Shown one piece after another: positions 50,223 through 58,817 of a stretch of 64,000 nt of DNA. The DNA is taken from assembly GCA_945897515.1 (NCBI GenBank), contig CAMDFO010000013.1, positions 24,976 through 88,975 of the forward strand. Reading direction: 5' to 3'. The DNA is from Rhodoplanes serenus. Its GTDB lineage: Bacteria > Pseudomonadota > Alphaproteobacteria > Rhizobiales > Xanthobacteraceae. The translations under genes were made by a program, and so were the position numbers. The number at the start of each line of letters is the position of its first letter. Within the stretch, counting starts at the first letter, position 1. The notes under the pieces were generated by a model. The model was not told the DNA's origin and did no database searches. It saw only the letters and a program-made list of their open reading frames with translations.

Positions 50223-51203
50223 ATGCCGGCAGCCCGTACGATCGCGTCCGCCTCGTTGTCCGTCCTGTTGGGTGCGTTCGCATTCATCCCGCCCGCAGAG
50301 GCCCAGGACTATCCCGCCAGGGCGGTGAAGTTCATCGTTCCGTTCGGCGCCGGCGGCCCGGCCGACGTGTTCACCCGGCAGATCGCCCAGCGTCTCTCCG
50401 AGCAGTTCAAGCAGCCGTTCGTCGTCGAGGTCCGTTCCGGCGCGGGCGCCATCATCGGGACCGACGCGGTGGCGAAGTCCGCTCCGGACGGCTACACGCT
50501 GCTGGTGATGGCGAACGCCCAGACCACCACGGAATCGCTCGTCCCGAACCGGCCGTACAATCTGATGCGGGATTTTGTGGCGGTGGCGGGACTCAACATC
50601 TCCGACCTGCTGATGGTGGTGCATCCGTCGGTGCCGGCGAAAGACGTGCGGGAGTTCATCGCGTTCGCCAAATCGAATCCCGGCAAGGTCAACTACGCGT
50701 CGTCCGGAAACGGTTCGCCCTATCACATGGCCGGCGAGCTGTTCAAAACCATGACCGGGACCACGATGCAGCACGTGCCTTATCGCGGCAGCACCCAGGC
50801 GCGCGTCGACGTGATCGGCGGTCAGGTGCACGCGATGTTCGACGCGATCACCGTGGTGTCGCCGAACGTACAGGCCGGACAGGTGCGCGCGCTCGGCACC
50901 ACCGGGCTGCGGCGCACGGCGGTGATGCCCGACGTGCCGACCGTCGCGGAATCCGGTCTGCCCGGCTATGACGCAACCATCTGGCTCGGCGTCATGGCGC
51001 CGACGGGCACGCCGAAGCCGATCGTCGACTGGCTCAACGCCGAGATCAACAAGGTCATCAATCGGCCCGACATCCGCGAGGCTTGGGCCAAGCAGGGCGC
51101 GGAGCCGATGGTGATGACGCCCGCGGAATTCGATGGCTTCACCCGGCGCGACATCGAGAAGTGGGCCGCGGTGGTGAAGGCCTCGGGCATGAAGGTGGAG
51201 TGA
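50223..51203 (+). CDS. Bug/TctC-family periplasmic solute-binding protein 6
   Basis: 326 residues. Signal MPAARTIASASLSVLLGAFAFIPPAEA, mature QDYPARAVKFIVPFGAGGPADVFTRQ; ligand loop VVEVRSGAGAIIGTDAV. The ENR of the usual loop reads EVR here, so ligand contacts may differ. It is convergent with the DapA-like gene, 23 bp apart. Confidence 0.88.
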   Translation: MPAARTIASASLSVLLGAFAFIPPAEAQDYPARAVKFIVPFGAGGPADVFTRQIAQRLSEQFKQPFVVEVRSGAGAIIGTDAVAKSAPDGYTLLVMANAQTTTESLVPNRPYNLMRDFVAVAGLNISDLLMVVHPSVPAKDVREFIAFAKSNPGKVNYASSGNGSPYHMAGELFKTMTGTTMQHVPYRGSTQARVDVIGGQVHAMFDAITVVSPNVQAGQVRALGTTGLRRTAVMPDVPTVAESGLPGYDATIWLGVMAPTGTPKPIVDWLNAEINKVINRPDIREAWAKQGAEPMVMTPAEFDGFTRRDIEKWAAVVKASGMKVE

Positions 51204-51226
51204 AGCGGCCGCGAGAACGGCGGCTG

Positions 51227-52180
51227 TTACGCCGCCCGTTCCTTCGCCGCTTGCAGCAGCCCGGCCTGCACCAGCGCCAGCCTGATCCGCTCGACCTCGG
51301 CGCGCTCGATCTTGACCAGTGGCGGACGCACGACCGCCCTCGGCAGGCGGCCGAGCAGCACCAGCGCTTCCTTCATGCGGTTGTGCATGTCCACCCACGG
51401 CTGCGAATAGAACACGCTGGCCAGCGGATAGATGCGGTCGTTGATCGCCTGCGCGGCCTTGAGATCGCCGGCCTGCATCGCCTTGAACAGTTGCGCCTGG
51501 AGGTCGGGGATCACGCTGCCGCTGCCGGACAGCAGGCCCTTGCAGCCGAAGCTCAGCGACGCCATCAGCCACGAGCTCTGGGTGGTCAGCACGGTGAACG
51601 GCCGCGACAGGTTTTGCAGATTGCGCACGTGCCATTCGTGCTGCTGCGGCGTGCCGGCCCAATCCTTGATCGCCTTCAGGGTCGGGATCTCGTCGATCAT
51701 CCTGAGCAGGGTGTCGTTCGGATAGCCCTGGCCGGTGGCCAGCGGATACTGGAACGCGATGATCGGCAGGTCGCTGGCGTCGGCGATGCGCTTGAAGTGC
51801 TCGATCGCCATCGCCGCGTTCTGACCCATCGTGAAAGGCGCCGGCGGAAACACCAGCAGCGCCGAAGCGCCGCCCGCGGTCGCGGCCTTGGCGATGCGCG
51901 CGGCTTCAAGCGAGCCGTCGGCCCAGATGCCGTGGACGATCGGGGTTTTTCCGCCGACCTCATCCTGCGCGATGGCGTGGATCCGCAGTTGCTCCTCGAA
52001 GGTGCAGGACGCCACCTCGGTCGAATGCGCGTTGATGGTGATCGCCGAAATGCCGTCGGTCGCCGTCACATAGCGCAGGTGTTTGCGGAAGCCTGCTTCG
52101 TCGATCGAGAGGTCGTCATGGAACGGCAGGATGACGGCCGGGATGACGCCATGCGGGACGTAGGTCTTGTGACGGGGCAT
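51227..52180 (-). CDS. Dihydrodipicolinate-synthase (DapA) family aldolase
   Basis: 317 residues, class I aldolase of the DHDPS/NAL superfamily. Schiff-base Lys172 (LKAIKDWAG) and catalytic Tyr145 (FQYPLATG) are present. The GTTGE region reads NAHSTEVAS, a form seen in catabolic members (kdg, hydratase-aldolases) rather than lysine biosynthesis. It probably forms or cleaves pyruvate or a related keto acid. Divergent from a Tat-exported TctC gene, 100 bp apart. Confidence 0.83.
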   Translation of the reverse strand: MPRHKTYVPHGVIPAVILPFHDDLSIDEAGFRKHLRYVTATDGISAITINAHSTEVASCTFEEQLRIHAIAQDEVGGKTPIVHGIWADGSLEAARIAKAATAGGASALLVFPPAPFTMGQNAAMAIEHFKRIADASDLPIIAFQYPLATGQGYPNDTLLRMIDEIPTLKAIKDWAGTPQQHEWHVRNLQNLSRPFTVLTTQSSWLMASLSFGCKGLLSGSGSVIPDLQAQLFKAMQAGDLKAAQAINDRIYPLASVFYSQPWVDMHNRMKEALVLLGRLPRAVVRPPLVKIERAEVERIRLALVQAGLLQAAKERAA

Positions 52181-52204
52181 TCGCGTGTCTCCTTGGGCGC
52201 TTAA

Positions 52205-52235
52205 TTGGTCGACGGGCTGTGATTTGCGCTATTAT
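52205..52235 (+). promoter_or_regulatory. Weak candidate promoter for TctC protein 7
   Basis: TTGGTC at 52205-52210, a 19-base spacer and TATTAT at 52230-52235, about 46 bases before the ATG. The spacing is long and the -35 poor. Confidence 0.25.
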
Positions 52236-52280
52236 GCCCGGAAACGCCGCTGCGAGCACGCCTTAATCGAGGGAGGATTC

Positions 52281-53270
52281 ATGTCGATTCCACGCCGCCG
52301 CTTTCTGCAACTGGCCGCCGGGGCAGCCATGTTGCCCACGTCCGCGCACCTCGCCCACGCGCAGGCCTATCCGTCCCGCACCATCACCATGGTGGTGCCG
52401 GTTCCGGCCGGCGGCGCGCTGGACACCAATGCGCGCCTGGTCGCGTCCGGCATGTCGGCCGCGCTCGGCCAGACGGTGGTGATCGAGAACGTCACCGGGG
52501 CGGCCGGCTCGACCGGCACCGGCCGGATCGCACGCGCGGCGCCCGACGGCTACAGCATCCTCTACGGCGCCAACGTCACCCACGTCCTCAACCCGGCGGT
52601 GCTGAACCTCAACTATGACGTGGTCGCGGACTTCGAGCCGATAGCGCTGATCGGCGACACGCCCTGGCTGTTCGCGGTGAAGAACGACCTGCCGGTGAAG
52701 AACCTTCGCGAGCTGATCGCGTGGCTGAAGGCCAATCCGGACAAGGGGTCGTTCGGCACGGCGGGGCAGGGCAGCCCGTCGCACATCGGCGGCGTGCTGT
52801 TCCAGCAGGTGACCGGCACGAAATTCCAGTTCATCCCGTATCGCGGCACCGCGCCGGTGATCCCGGACCTCGTGTCCGGGCAGATCGACATGGCGATCCT
52901 CGATCCGATCACGTCGCTGCCGCAGCACCGCGCCGGCAAGATCAGGATTCTCGCTGTGATGGGCAAGAAGCGCGGCAACGGCTCTCAGGACATTCCGCTC
53001 GGCGACGAGTCCGGTGCGCCCGGCGTGTACACCGAGCCCTGGCAGGGCATGTGGGCGCCGAAGGCCACGCCGAAGGACGTCATCGCCAAGCTCAACGGCG
53101 CGGTGGTCAGCGCGCTCACCGATCCGGCGATCCGCAAGAAGTTCGCCGATCAGAGCTATGAACTGACGCCGCGCCAGAACCTGACGCCGGAGTACCTGGC
53201 GAAATTCCACAAGGAAGAGATGGACCGCTGGTTCCCGATCATCAAGGCGGCGGGTATCAAGGGCGGGTGA
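52281..53270 (+). CDS. Bug/TctC-family periplasmic solute-binding protein 7 (Tat signal)
   Basis: 329 residues. Tat signal PRRRFLQLAAGAAMLPTSAHLAHA, mature QAYPSRTITMVVPVPAGGALDTNARL. The ligand loop VVIENVTGAAGSTGTGRIA is one of the more altered versions. Strong ribosome site GGGAGGATTC. Divergent from the DapA-like gene and convergent with the methyltransferase. Confidence 0.88.
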   Translation: MSIPRRRFLQLAAGAAMLPTSAHLAHAQAYPSRTITMVVPVPAGGALDTNARLVASGMSAALGQTVVIENVTGAAGSTGTGRIARAAPDGYSILYGANVTHVLNPAVLNLNYDVVADFEPIALIGDTPWLFAVKNDLPVKNLRELIAWLKANPDKGSFGTAGQGSPSHIGGVLFQQVTGTKFQFIPYRGTAPVIPDLVSGQIDMAILDPITSLPQHRAGKIRILAVMGKKRGNGSQDIPLGDESGAPGVYTEPWQGMWAPKATPKDVIAKLNGAVVSALTDPAIRKKFADQSYELTPRQNLTPEYLAKFHKEEMDRWFPIIKAAGIKGG

Positions 53271-53285
53271 GGGCGGCGCGCGCTT

Positions 53286-54068
53286 TCAGGTCCTGCCGAC
53301 CACGTATCTGAACTTGTTGTTCATGCGGTAGGAGCCATCCGGCTGCTTGAACGGCGCGATCGCCGGCATGGCCGCGGCGCGCAACGCATCGAAACCCGCG
53401 TGCCGGACCGCCCGCACGCCGACGCCGGATGCGGCGATGGCGCGCAGAGCAATGTCGTCGTTGGCAAAGACGAAAGGCGCGTCGGCGTCGCCGGATTTTT
53501 CCGGCTTCAAGCCTGCGGCCGTCAGCATTGTTTCCAGCAGGCCGGGTTCGGACAATGCGAAAGGTCCCGGCGCGCCAGGCGGTGGCGGCGGCAGCAAGCT
53601 GCCTTGCGCCCTGACGAACGCCGCGGCTTCGCAATCCTTGGCGGAGCCCCACACCGCCATCGCGACCAGACCCGACGGCTTGGCGACGCGGCGCGCTTGC
53701 CGCAAGGCATTCACCGGATCGGCCGCAAACTGAAATGAGTTGAACCCCGCGACCAGATCGAAGCTGCCGTCGCCGAACGGCAGCTCTTCCATTTCACCGA
53801 TATGGAAGTCGCCGGACGGCGTGCGCGATCTTGCGATCTCGATCAGCTTTGGCGCGGCATCGATGCCCGCGGTTCGTGCGCCCCGCTTCGTTGCGAGGTA
53901 ACAGAACAGGCCGGAGCCGCAGCCGACATCCAGCACGCTGTTGCCGGCGCCGATGCCGGCTTCGTTCAATACCGTTTCATAGAGCGGCGCAAACAGCGGC
54001 TCCTGCAGATCGGCCCAATCGCGCGGCGAACCGCTCCAGATGTCGCCTTGGGCCGCAGCCGTTCCCAC
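53286..54068 (-). CDS. Class I SAM-dependent methyltransferase
   Basis: 260 residues. Motif I is VLDVGCGSGLFCYLATKRGARTAGID (about 46-70), with acidic Asp at the end of beta 2 (GIDAA) and motif post-I/II FDLVAGFNSFQFAADPVNALRQARRVAKPSGLVAMAVW. This is the UbiE/ArsM-like class 11 pattern. The C-terminal half is specific to this protein. It follows the phthalate-decarboxylase-like gene by 4 bp, so is co-transcribed. Substrate unknown (small molecule likely). Confidence 0.82.
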   Translation of the reverse strand: MGTAAAQGDIWSGSPRDWADLQEPLFAPLYETVLNEAGIGAGNSVLDVGCGSGLFCYLATKRGARTAGIDAAPKLIEIARSRTPSGDFHIGEMEELPFGDGSFDLVAGFNSFQFAADPVNALRQARRVAKPSGLVAMAVWGSAKDCEAAAFVRAQGSLLPPPPPGAPGPFALSEPGLLETMLTAAGLKPEKSGDADAPFVFANDDIALRAIAASGVGVRAVRHAGFDALRAAAMPAIAPFKQPDGSYRMNNKFRYVVGRT

Positions 54069-54072
54069 GCCG

Positions 54073-55062
54073 CTACACCTTCACCGACGTCATGATACCC
54101 TTCGGGAAAATCTCCTCCGGCTTGACGTGCCGCTGCGCGATGCCCTGCTCGAACGAATAGCGCAGCATCTGCTCCCAGGTCGGGCGGTTCTCCTCGATGC
54201 CGTAGGGGAACGTGTCGCCGCCGAACATGTCGGTCATCTTGCGCATGTAGGTCGGCAGCCATGCCACCGGATAGCGCGACACCGCCGGGTCCATCAGCCG
54301 CTCGACGCTGCGGCGCTTGGCTTCGACGAAGGCGTTGTAGAGGTTGCGCGCGATCCAGGGATTCTCGTCCAGCACGCGCTTCTGCACCGCAATGATGTGC
54401 ATGATCGGCCAGACCTTGGTGCGCTTGAAATACGCTTCTTCCATCTCCCAGAAATCCGGGAACAGCCGCACCACGTCGGGATGGCCCTGGCGGAAGCAGT
54501 CCGGCGGCCGCGCGATCAGCGCGCAGTCGATCTCGCCTGACGCCACCATTTCGCTCAGCGATTTGTCCTTGATGCGCGTGAGCTTCACGCCCTTCGGCAG
54601 GCTCAGCTCGACCTTCTCGATCCGGCCCGCTTCGTTGGCGCCGGCCTGCACCCAGTTGATGTCTTTCAATCCGATACCGTGCTCGTCGTTGAGCCAGCCG
54701 CGCATGTAGACCGCGGCGGTGTGCGCCCATTCCGGCGATCCGATAGTCTTGCCCTTGAGGTCCTTGGCGCTTTTGATCTTGCTCTTCTTGTTGACGTAGA
54801 ACGACGAGAACCGAAACAGCCGCGAGCACACCACCGGCAGCCCGATCAGGTCGGCGTTCTTGCGCGTGACCTGGGCGCAGAATTTTGCGAACGACAGCTC
54901 GCTCACGTCCCATTCGCGGTTGAATGTCATGCGCGCGAAGATTTCGTGATGCCCGAGCATCGACCAGGTGTGCTCGATTCCTTCGGCCTGCACTGTGCCG
55001 AGGCGGAAATCGCGGAAATGGTCGTAATCGGTGGTTGCGATCGAAAGCTTCACGCGCCCCAT
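54073..55062 (-). CDS. 4,5-Dihydroxyphthalate decarboxylase-like / periplasmic-binding-fold protein
   Basis: 329 residues. The pattern is that of the Pht5 family, which has a substrate-binding-protein fold and decarboxylates 4,5-dihydroxyphthalate to protocatechuate: VKLSIATTDYDHFRDFRLGTVQAEGIEHTWSML, REWDVSELSFAKFCAQ, DLIGLPVVCSRLFRFSSFYVN, SAKDLKGKTIGSPEW and LFPDFWEMEEAYFKRTKVWPIMHII. No signal peptide, so cytoplasmic. It may instead bind a ligand as a transporter protein (NMT1/THI5-like); the absence of a signal argues for enzyme. First gene of the unit, with the methyltransferase 4 bp behind. Confidence 0.75.
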   Translation of the reverse strand: MGRVKLSIATTDYDHFRDFRLGTVQAEGIEHTWSMLGHHEIFARMTFNREWDVSELSFAKFCAQVTRKNADLIGLPVVCSRLFRFSSFYVNKKSKIKSAKDLKGKTIGSPEWAHTAAVYMRGWLNDEHGIGLKDINWVQAGANEAGRIEKVELSLPKGVKLTRIKDKSLSEMVASGEIDCALIARPPDCFRQGHPDVVRLFPDFWEMEEAYFKRTKVWPIMHIIAVQKRVLDENPWIARNLYNAFVEAKRRSVERLMDPAVSRYPVAWLPTYMRKMTDMFGGDTFPYGIEENRPTWEQMLRYSFEQGIAQRHVKPEEIFPKGIMTSVKV

Positions 55063-55248
55063 TTCTTGTTCCCCTGGCCGTTTCCCTGAAATGAGTGACC
55101 ATAGCCCAGCGGGAGCGCCGTTTCACTGGCGGTTTGCGCGCATTTTTCGCCACTGGTTCCGAAACCATTTCCAGGACCGGCCGTTGTCGCTCAGCGGGAA
55201 GCGGCATTGCGGCCCTGTGACGACCATTGCGCAAAAGGGATCATTTTC

Positions 55249-56466
55249 ATGCGTATCCGCGTGCTGTCGGCAGCAAGCATTGCCATCCTCGCGGCAGCGT
55301 GCCTGAGCCTTCTGATCTCCGACCCTCTGGCCGCGGCGACTGCGGCTCGTAAGCCGGCCGACAAATCCGAAATCAGTGCGCAGAGCAAAGAACCCGCGCA
55401 AAGCAAAGAAGCCGCCAAGGACGCGCAACGCCGCCGCGCGCCCTTCACCGCCGCCGAGCAGAACGCCGCCGCCATTGCGGGCATCCCGGATGCGCGGTTC
55501 TGGGCCGACTCGGAGCAGGATTTCGTCCGTGCGTTACCCTCCCACGCCGGACCGTGGCTGGTGCTCTCAGGCGGCGGCGCGGACGGCGCGTTCGGCGCCG
55601 GGCTGCTCAACGGCTGGAGTCAATCCGGCCAGCGGCCGGAGTTCGCCGTCGTCACCGGGGTGAGCACCGGTGGGATGCTGGCGACGCTGGCGTTTCTCGG
55701 CAGCAGCACCGACGGCAAGCTGCGCGAGCAGTTCACCAATGTATCGGCGGCGGACGTGTTCGAGGTCGGCGGCACCGGCGAGAGCCTGTTCGACACCTGG
55801 CCGCTCAAGAAGCTGATCGCCAAGGAGGTAACGCCCGAGCTGCTCGCCGGCGTCGCGGCGGAATACAAGCGCGGCCGCCGGCTGTTCGTGATGACCACCA
55901 GTCTCGATGCCGAACGGCCGATGGTCTGGAACATGGGCGCGATCGCAGCCAAAGGCGGCGAGGCCGCGCTCGAGTTATTCCGCAACATTCTGCTGGCGTC
56001 CGCCAGCCTGCCCGGCCTGTTTCCGCCAGTGGTCATCGAATCGGAATCCGGCGGCAAGACCTTGCAGGAGCTGCACGCCGAGGGCGGCCTGGGCGGTCCG
56101 TTCTTCGTGGCGCCGCCCGCGCTGCTGTCGCGGGCCAAGAGCGCGCTGCTGCCGATCACCGAGCTTTACATCGTGGTCAACAGCAAGCTCGCCCCGGATT
56201 TCTTCATGACCGAGCGCAACACCGCCACCGTGCTGGCGCGCTCGATCTCGGCGGCGCTGAAGTCGGTGATGCGCGCAGAGGTCGATCGGATTTACGCCGT
56301 CGCGAAGCGCGAAGGGATCGGCTTCAACCTCGCCTATGTCGAGGACAGCTTTGCCAAGCAGGCGAGCGGCCCATTCGACACCAAGTATATGCAAGCGCTG
56401 TTCGAGCGCGCGCTGGAACGCGGCCGCGACGGTACGGCGTTTCGCAAGGAGCCGCCGGAGTCGTGA
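55249..56466 (+). CDS. Patatin-like phospholipase, exported
   Basis: 405 residues. Signal-like N-terminus RIRVLSAASIAILAAACLSLLISDPLAAA with AAAC, a weak lipobox. The patatin core has the oxyanion loop SGGGADGAFGAGLLNGW (107-123) and nucleophile elbow GVSTG with Ser139. The partner Asp motif (usually HVDGG) reads HAEGG, so Glu replaces Asp. A low-complexity charged linker (residues 30-65) follows the signal. Likely acts on lipids in the envelope. Divergent from the Pht5-like gene. Confidence 0.83.
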   Translation: MRIRVLSAASIAILAAACLSLLISDPLAAATAARKPADKSEISAQSKEPAQSKEAAKDAQRRRAPFTAAEQNAAAIAGIPDARFWADSEQDFVRALPSHAGPWLVLSGGGADGAFGAGLLNGWSQSGQRPEFAVVTGVSTGGMLATLAFLGSSTDGKLREQFTNVSAADVFEVGGTGESLFDTWPLKKLIAKEVTPELLAGVAAEYKRGRRLFVMTTSLDAERPMVWNMGAIAAKGGEAALELFRNILLASASLPGLFPPVVIESESGGKTLQELHAEGGLGGPFFVAPPALLSRAKSALLPITELYIVVNSKLAPDFFMTERNTATVLARSISAALKSVMRAEVDRIYAVAKREGIGFNLAYVEDSFAKQASGPFDTKYMQALFERALERGRDGTAFRKEPPES

Positions 56467-56582
56467 GCCTCCGCCTATTCCCCCGCACTAGCCGCACCCT
56501 GACCTTCCCGGCATAATAACGCCGTTCTGCAACAAGAGCGGCCGGCCTCTCGGCCTGCGGCGTCGGGAATGGGAATGACTTC

Positions 56583-57959
56583 ATGAAACGCGTGCTGATC
56601 CGGTGTGGCTGGCTGGTCACGCTCGATTCCAAGCTGGGAGATTTCAGGAACGGAGAAATCCTGTTCAGCGGCAACCGGATCGAAGCGGTCGGCCGCAATC
56701 TTGGCGCGACGGCGGACGAGATCATCGACGCCTCCGACAAGATCGTGATGCCGGGCTTGGTCAACGCCCACATGCACACCTGGGAAACCGCGCTGCGCGG
56801 CATCGGCGCGGAATGGATGTCGGCCGACTATTTCAAATGGGTCCACTCCAATCTCGCAACGCTCTACAAGCCCGAGGACAACTACATCGCCAACCTGATC
56901 GGCGCGCTGGCGCAGATCGACGCCGGCTGCACCACGCTGGTCGACTGGTGCCACAACATCACGTCGCTGGAGATGGCCGAACGCGCCATCGACGGTCTGG
57001 CCGACAGCGGCATCCGCGCGGTGTTCGCGCACGGCACTGCGAAGCCGATGGCACAGACCACGGGCACGCCGTTCACGCAGATTCCGCATCCGCGCGACCG
57101 CATCGAGGCGCTGCGCAAGGGCCGGCTCGTGGGCGACGACGGCCGCGTGACGCTCGCCATGGCGATCCTCGGGCCGGACTGGGGCGCCTGGGAGGTGGTC
57201 GAGCACGACATCCGCATGGCGCGCGAGTTCGGCCTGGTGTCGTCGTCGCACACGCGGCGGCGCGAGGATTGCGTGGTGCCGGACGGCTACGCCCGCATGG
57301 CCAAGGCCGGCCTGCTGGGCCCCGACCACAACCTGGTGCACGGCACCAGCTACGACCACGCCGATTACAAGGTCGTGGTCGACTCGGGCGCGACGCTGAC
57401 CTCGACGGTGCTGGTGGAGCTTCACCATCACGTCGGCGATACCGCGGTCGCGGCCTACCGCGAGGCCGGCGGAAAGCCGTCGCTCGGCATCGACGTCGAA
57501 CTCTACTGCTCCGGGCAGATGTTCCGCGAGATGCAGGCGGCGCTGCTGTTCGCGCGCGGCAAGGAAATCCGCAACAACGTTTTGCGCGGCAATTCGCACT
57601 ACAAGACAATTCCGGTGCGCACCCGCGAGGCGCTGGAATGGACCACCATCAACGGCGCGCGCGCGTTCAAGCTGGACGGCCAGATCGGCACGCTGTCGCC
57701 CGGCAAGAAGGCCGACATCGTCGTGCTGCGCGCCGACGATGTGAACATGGCGCCGGTCCACGACCCGGTCTATTCGATCGTGGAGATCGCGGGCGCCGGC
57801 AACGTCGACACCGTGATCGTCGATGGCGTCGTGCGCAAGCAGAACGGCAAGCTGACGTTCCCTGCCGACGTGCTGCGCAAGCGGTTGGATGAGCTGGCCG
57901 AGTCCGGCGCGCGCCTGATGCGCGAGGGCGGATACAAGGTTGAAGGTGCGCCGCAATGA
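56583..57959 (+). CDS. TRZ/ATZ-family amidohydrolase (deaminase or chlorohydrolase type)
   Basis: 458 residues of the SAH-deaminase / atrazine chlorohydrolase group. The metal motif NAHMHTWE gives His63 and His65, with further ligands likely at His223 (SSSHTRRRE), His253 (LVHGTSYD) and Asp304 (LGIDVELY). The C-terminal beta-sandwich GTLSPGKKADIVVLRADD is standard. It removes an amine or opens a C-N bond in a heterocycle such as a pyrimidine, guanine or triazine. The odd GID-VELYCSG around the Asp is a variant. Confidence 0.85.
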   Translation: MKRVLIRCGWLVTLDSKLGDFRNGEILFSGNRIEAVGRNLGATADEIIDASDKIVMPGLVNAHMHTWETALRGIGAEWMSADYFKWVHSNLATLYKPEDNYIANLIGALAQIDAGCTTLVDWCHNITSLEMAERAIDGLADSGIRAVFAHGTAKPMAQTTGTPFTQIPHPRDRIEALRKGRLVGDDGRVTLAMAILGPDWGAWEVVEHDIRMAREFGLVSSSHTRRREDCVVPDGYARMAKAGLLGPDHNLVHGTSYDHADYKVVVDSGATLTSTVLVELHHHVGDTAVAAYREAGGKPSLGIDVELYCSGQMFREMQAALLFARGKEIRNNVLRGNSHYKTIPVRTREALEWTTINGARAFKLDGQIGTLSPGKKADIVVLRADDVNMAPVHDPVYSIVEIAGAGNVDTVIVDGVVRKQNGKLTFPADVLRKRLDELAESGARLMREGGYKVEGAPQ

Positions 57960-58020
57960 GAATTTCGGTGTCGCTGAGACTTGTGCGATCGTTGTGACCA
58001 TCGCTGCTGAAGGACTGGTC

Positions 58021-58040
58021 TTCCGTAACCAACGACGGAA
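58021..58040. promoter_or_regulatory. Small inverted repeat between the amidohydrolase and higBA
   Basis: TTCCGT (58021-58026) and ACGGAA (58035-58040) around an 8-base loop, 62 bases after the amidohydrolase stop. No run of T follows, so a terminator is doubtful; it could be a second operator for the toxin-antitoxin genes. Confidence 0.3.
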
Positions 58041-58060
58041 ATAATTGTTGCGGTTTGGGG

Positions 58061-58089
58061 TGGACATTTAATGGTCCATGTACTATATA
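58061..58089 (+). promoter_or_regulatory. Promoter of higBA with overlapping palindromic operator
   Basis: TGGACA (58061-58066), 17-base spacer, TATATA (58084-58089). The inverted repeat TGGAC-N8-GTCCA (58061-58078) overlaps the -35, as expected for autoregulation by the antitoxin. The predicted start of the mRNA (about 58096) lies only a few bases before the GTG, suggesting a nearly leaderless message. Confidence 0.5.
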
Positions 58090-58098
58090 TAGGCAGAG

Positions 58099-58452
58099 GT
58101 GGCCTCTGATCCGGCGCGTAAGATTCCTGTCGTGTTCTATCGCAGGCGGGGCGGAGCCAAGGTCGTCCGCGACTGGCTGCGCGATCTCGACGAGGCCGAC
58201 CGTCACGCAATCGGACTGGACCTGATGCGTGTTCAATATCGTTGGCCGGTGGGAATGCCGCTATGCCGCGCGCTGGGCGACGGACTCTGGGAGGTGCGGA
58301 GCACTTTGCCAAGCAATCGGATCGCACGCGTGTTGTTCAGCGTGCATCAGGGGCGGATCGTGGCGCTTCACGGGTTCATCAAGAAGACTCAGAAGTCGCC
58401 CGATGAAGATATGGCGCTGGCGCGCAGGCGCAAACGTGAATTCGAAACCTGA
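58099..58452 (+). CDS. higB: Type II toxin, HigB/RelE-like (Gp49 family)
   Basis: 117 residues with the phage-derived Gp49/HigB pattern: YRRRGGAKVVRDWLRDLDEADRHAIGLDLMRVQYRWPVGMPLCRALGDGLWEVRSTL, RIARVLFSVH and LHGFIKKTQKSPDEDMALARRRKREF. Such toxins cut mRNA at the ribosome. The start at GTG 58099 is chosen from the ORF; a GTG at 58132 would also fit and would give a short leader. The antitoxin gene follows 12 bp downstream, the HigBA order (toxin first). Confidence 0.85.
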   Translation: MASDPARKIPVVFYRRRGGAKVVRDWLRDLDEADRHAIGLDLMRVQYRWPVGMPLCRALGDGLWEVRSTLPSNRIARVLFSVHQGRIVALHGFIKKTQKSPDEDMALARRRKREFET

Positions 58453-58464
58453 GAGGAGGTCGTA

Positions 58465-58767
58465 TTGGCCAAGAAAAGAAAAAAGACTCGCAGCGCACGA
58501 AACCTCAATACGCTTGACTCCTTCCTTGCCAGCGAGGGCAAGAAAGAAGAGTTCGAGGCCGTAGCCGTCAAGGAAGTGCTGGCCTGGCAGATCGGCGAGG
58601 CCATGAAAGCAAAAAACCTTTCGCGCGCCGGACTCGCCCAGCGGATGAAAACCAGTCGCAGCCAGATCGGCCGACTGCTCGATCCAACGGACGGCAATGT
58701 CACCCTGAATACCTTGCAAAGAGCTGCGAAGATCGTGGGACGGTCTTTGCGGCTGGAATTGGTGTGA
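58465..58767 (+). CDS. higA: HigA-type XRE helix-turn-helix antitoxin
   Basis: 100 residues, starting at a TTG with strong ribosome site GAGGAGGT. The helix-turn-helix is IGEAMKAKNLSRAGLAQRMKTSRSQIGRLLDPTDGNVTLNTLQRAAKIVGRSLRLELV. The N-terminus is very basic (AKKRKKTRSARNLN). It neutralises HigB and probably represses the pair through the operator upstream. Rare TTG start plus GTG for the toxin implies low basal translation. Confidence 0.87.
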   Translation: MAKKRKKTRSARNLNTLDSFLASEGKKEEFEAVAVKEVLAWQIGEAMKAKNLSRAGLAQRMKTSRSQIGRLLDPTDGNVTLNTLQRAAKIVGRSLRLELV

Positions 58768-58817
58768 GCGATCGATAAGATCGCAATCAAGCGATCCTGG
58801 AAATCGGAGACCAGACA

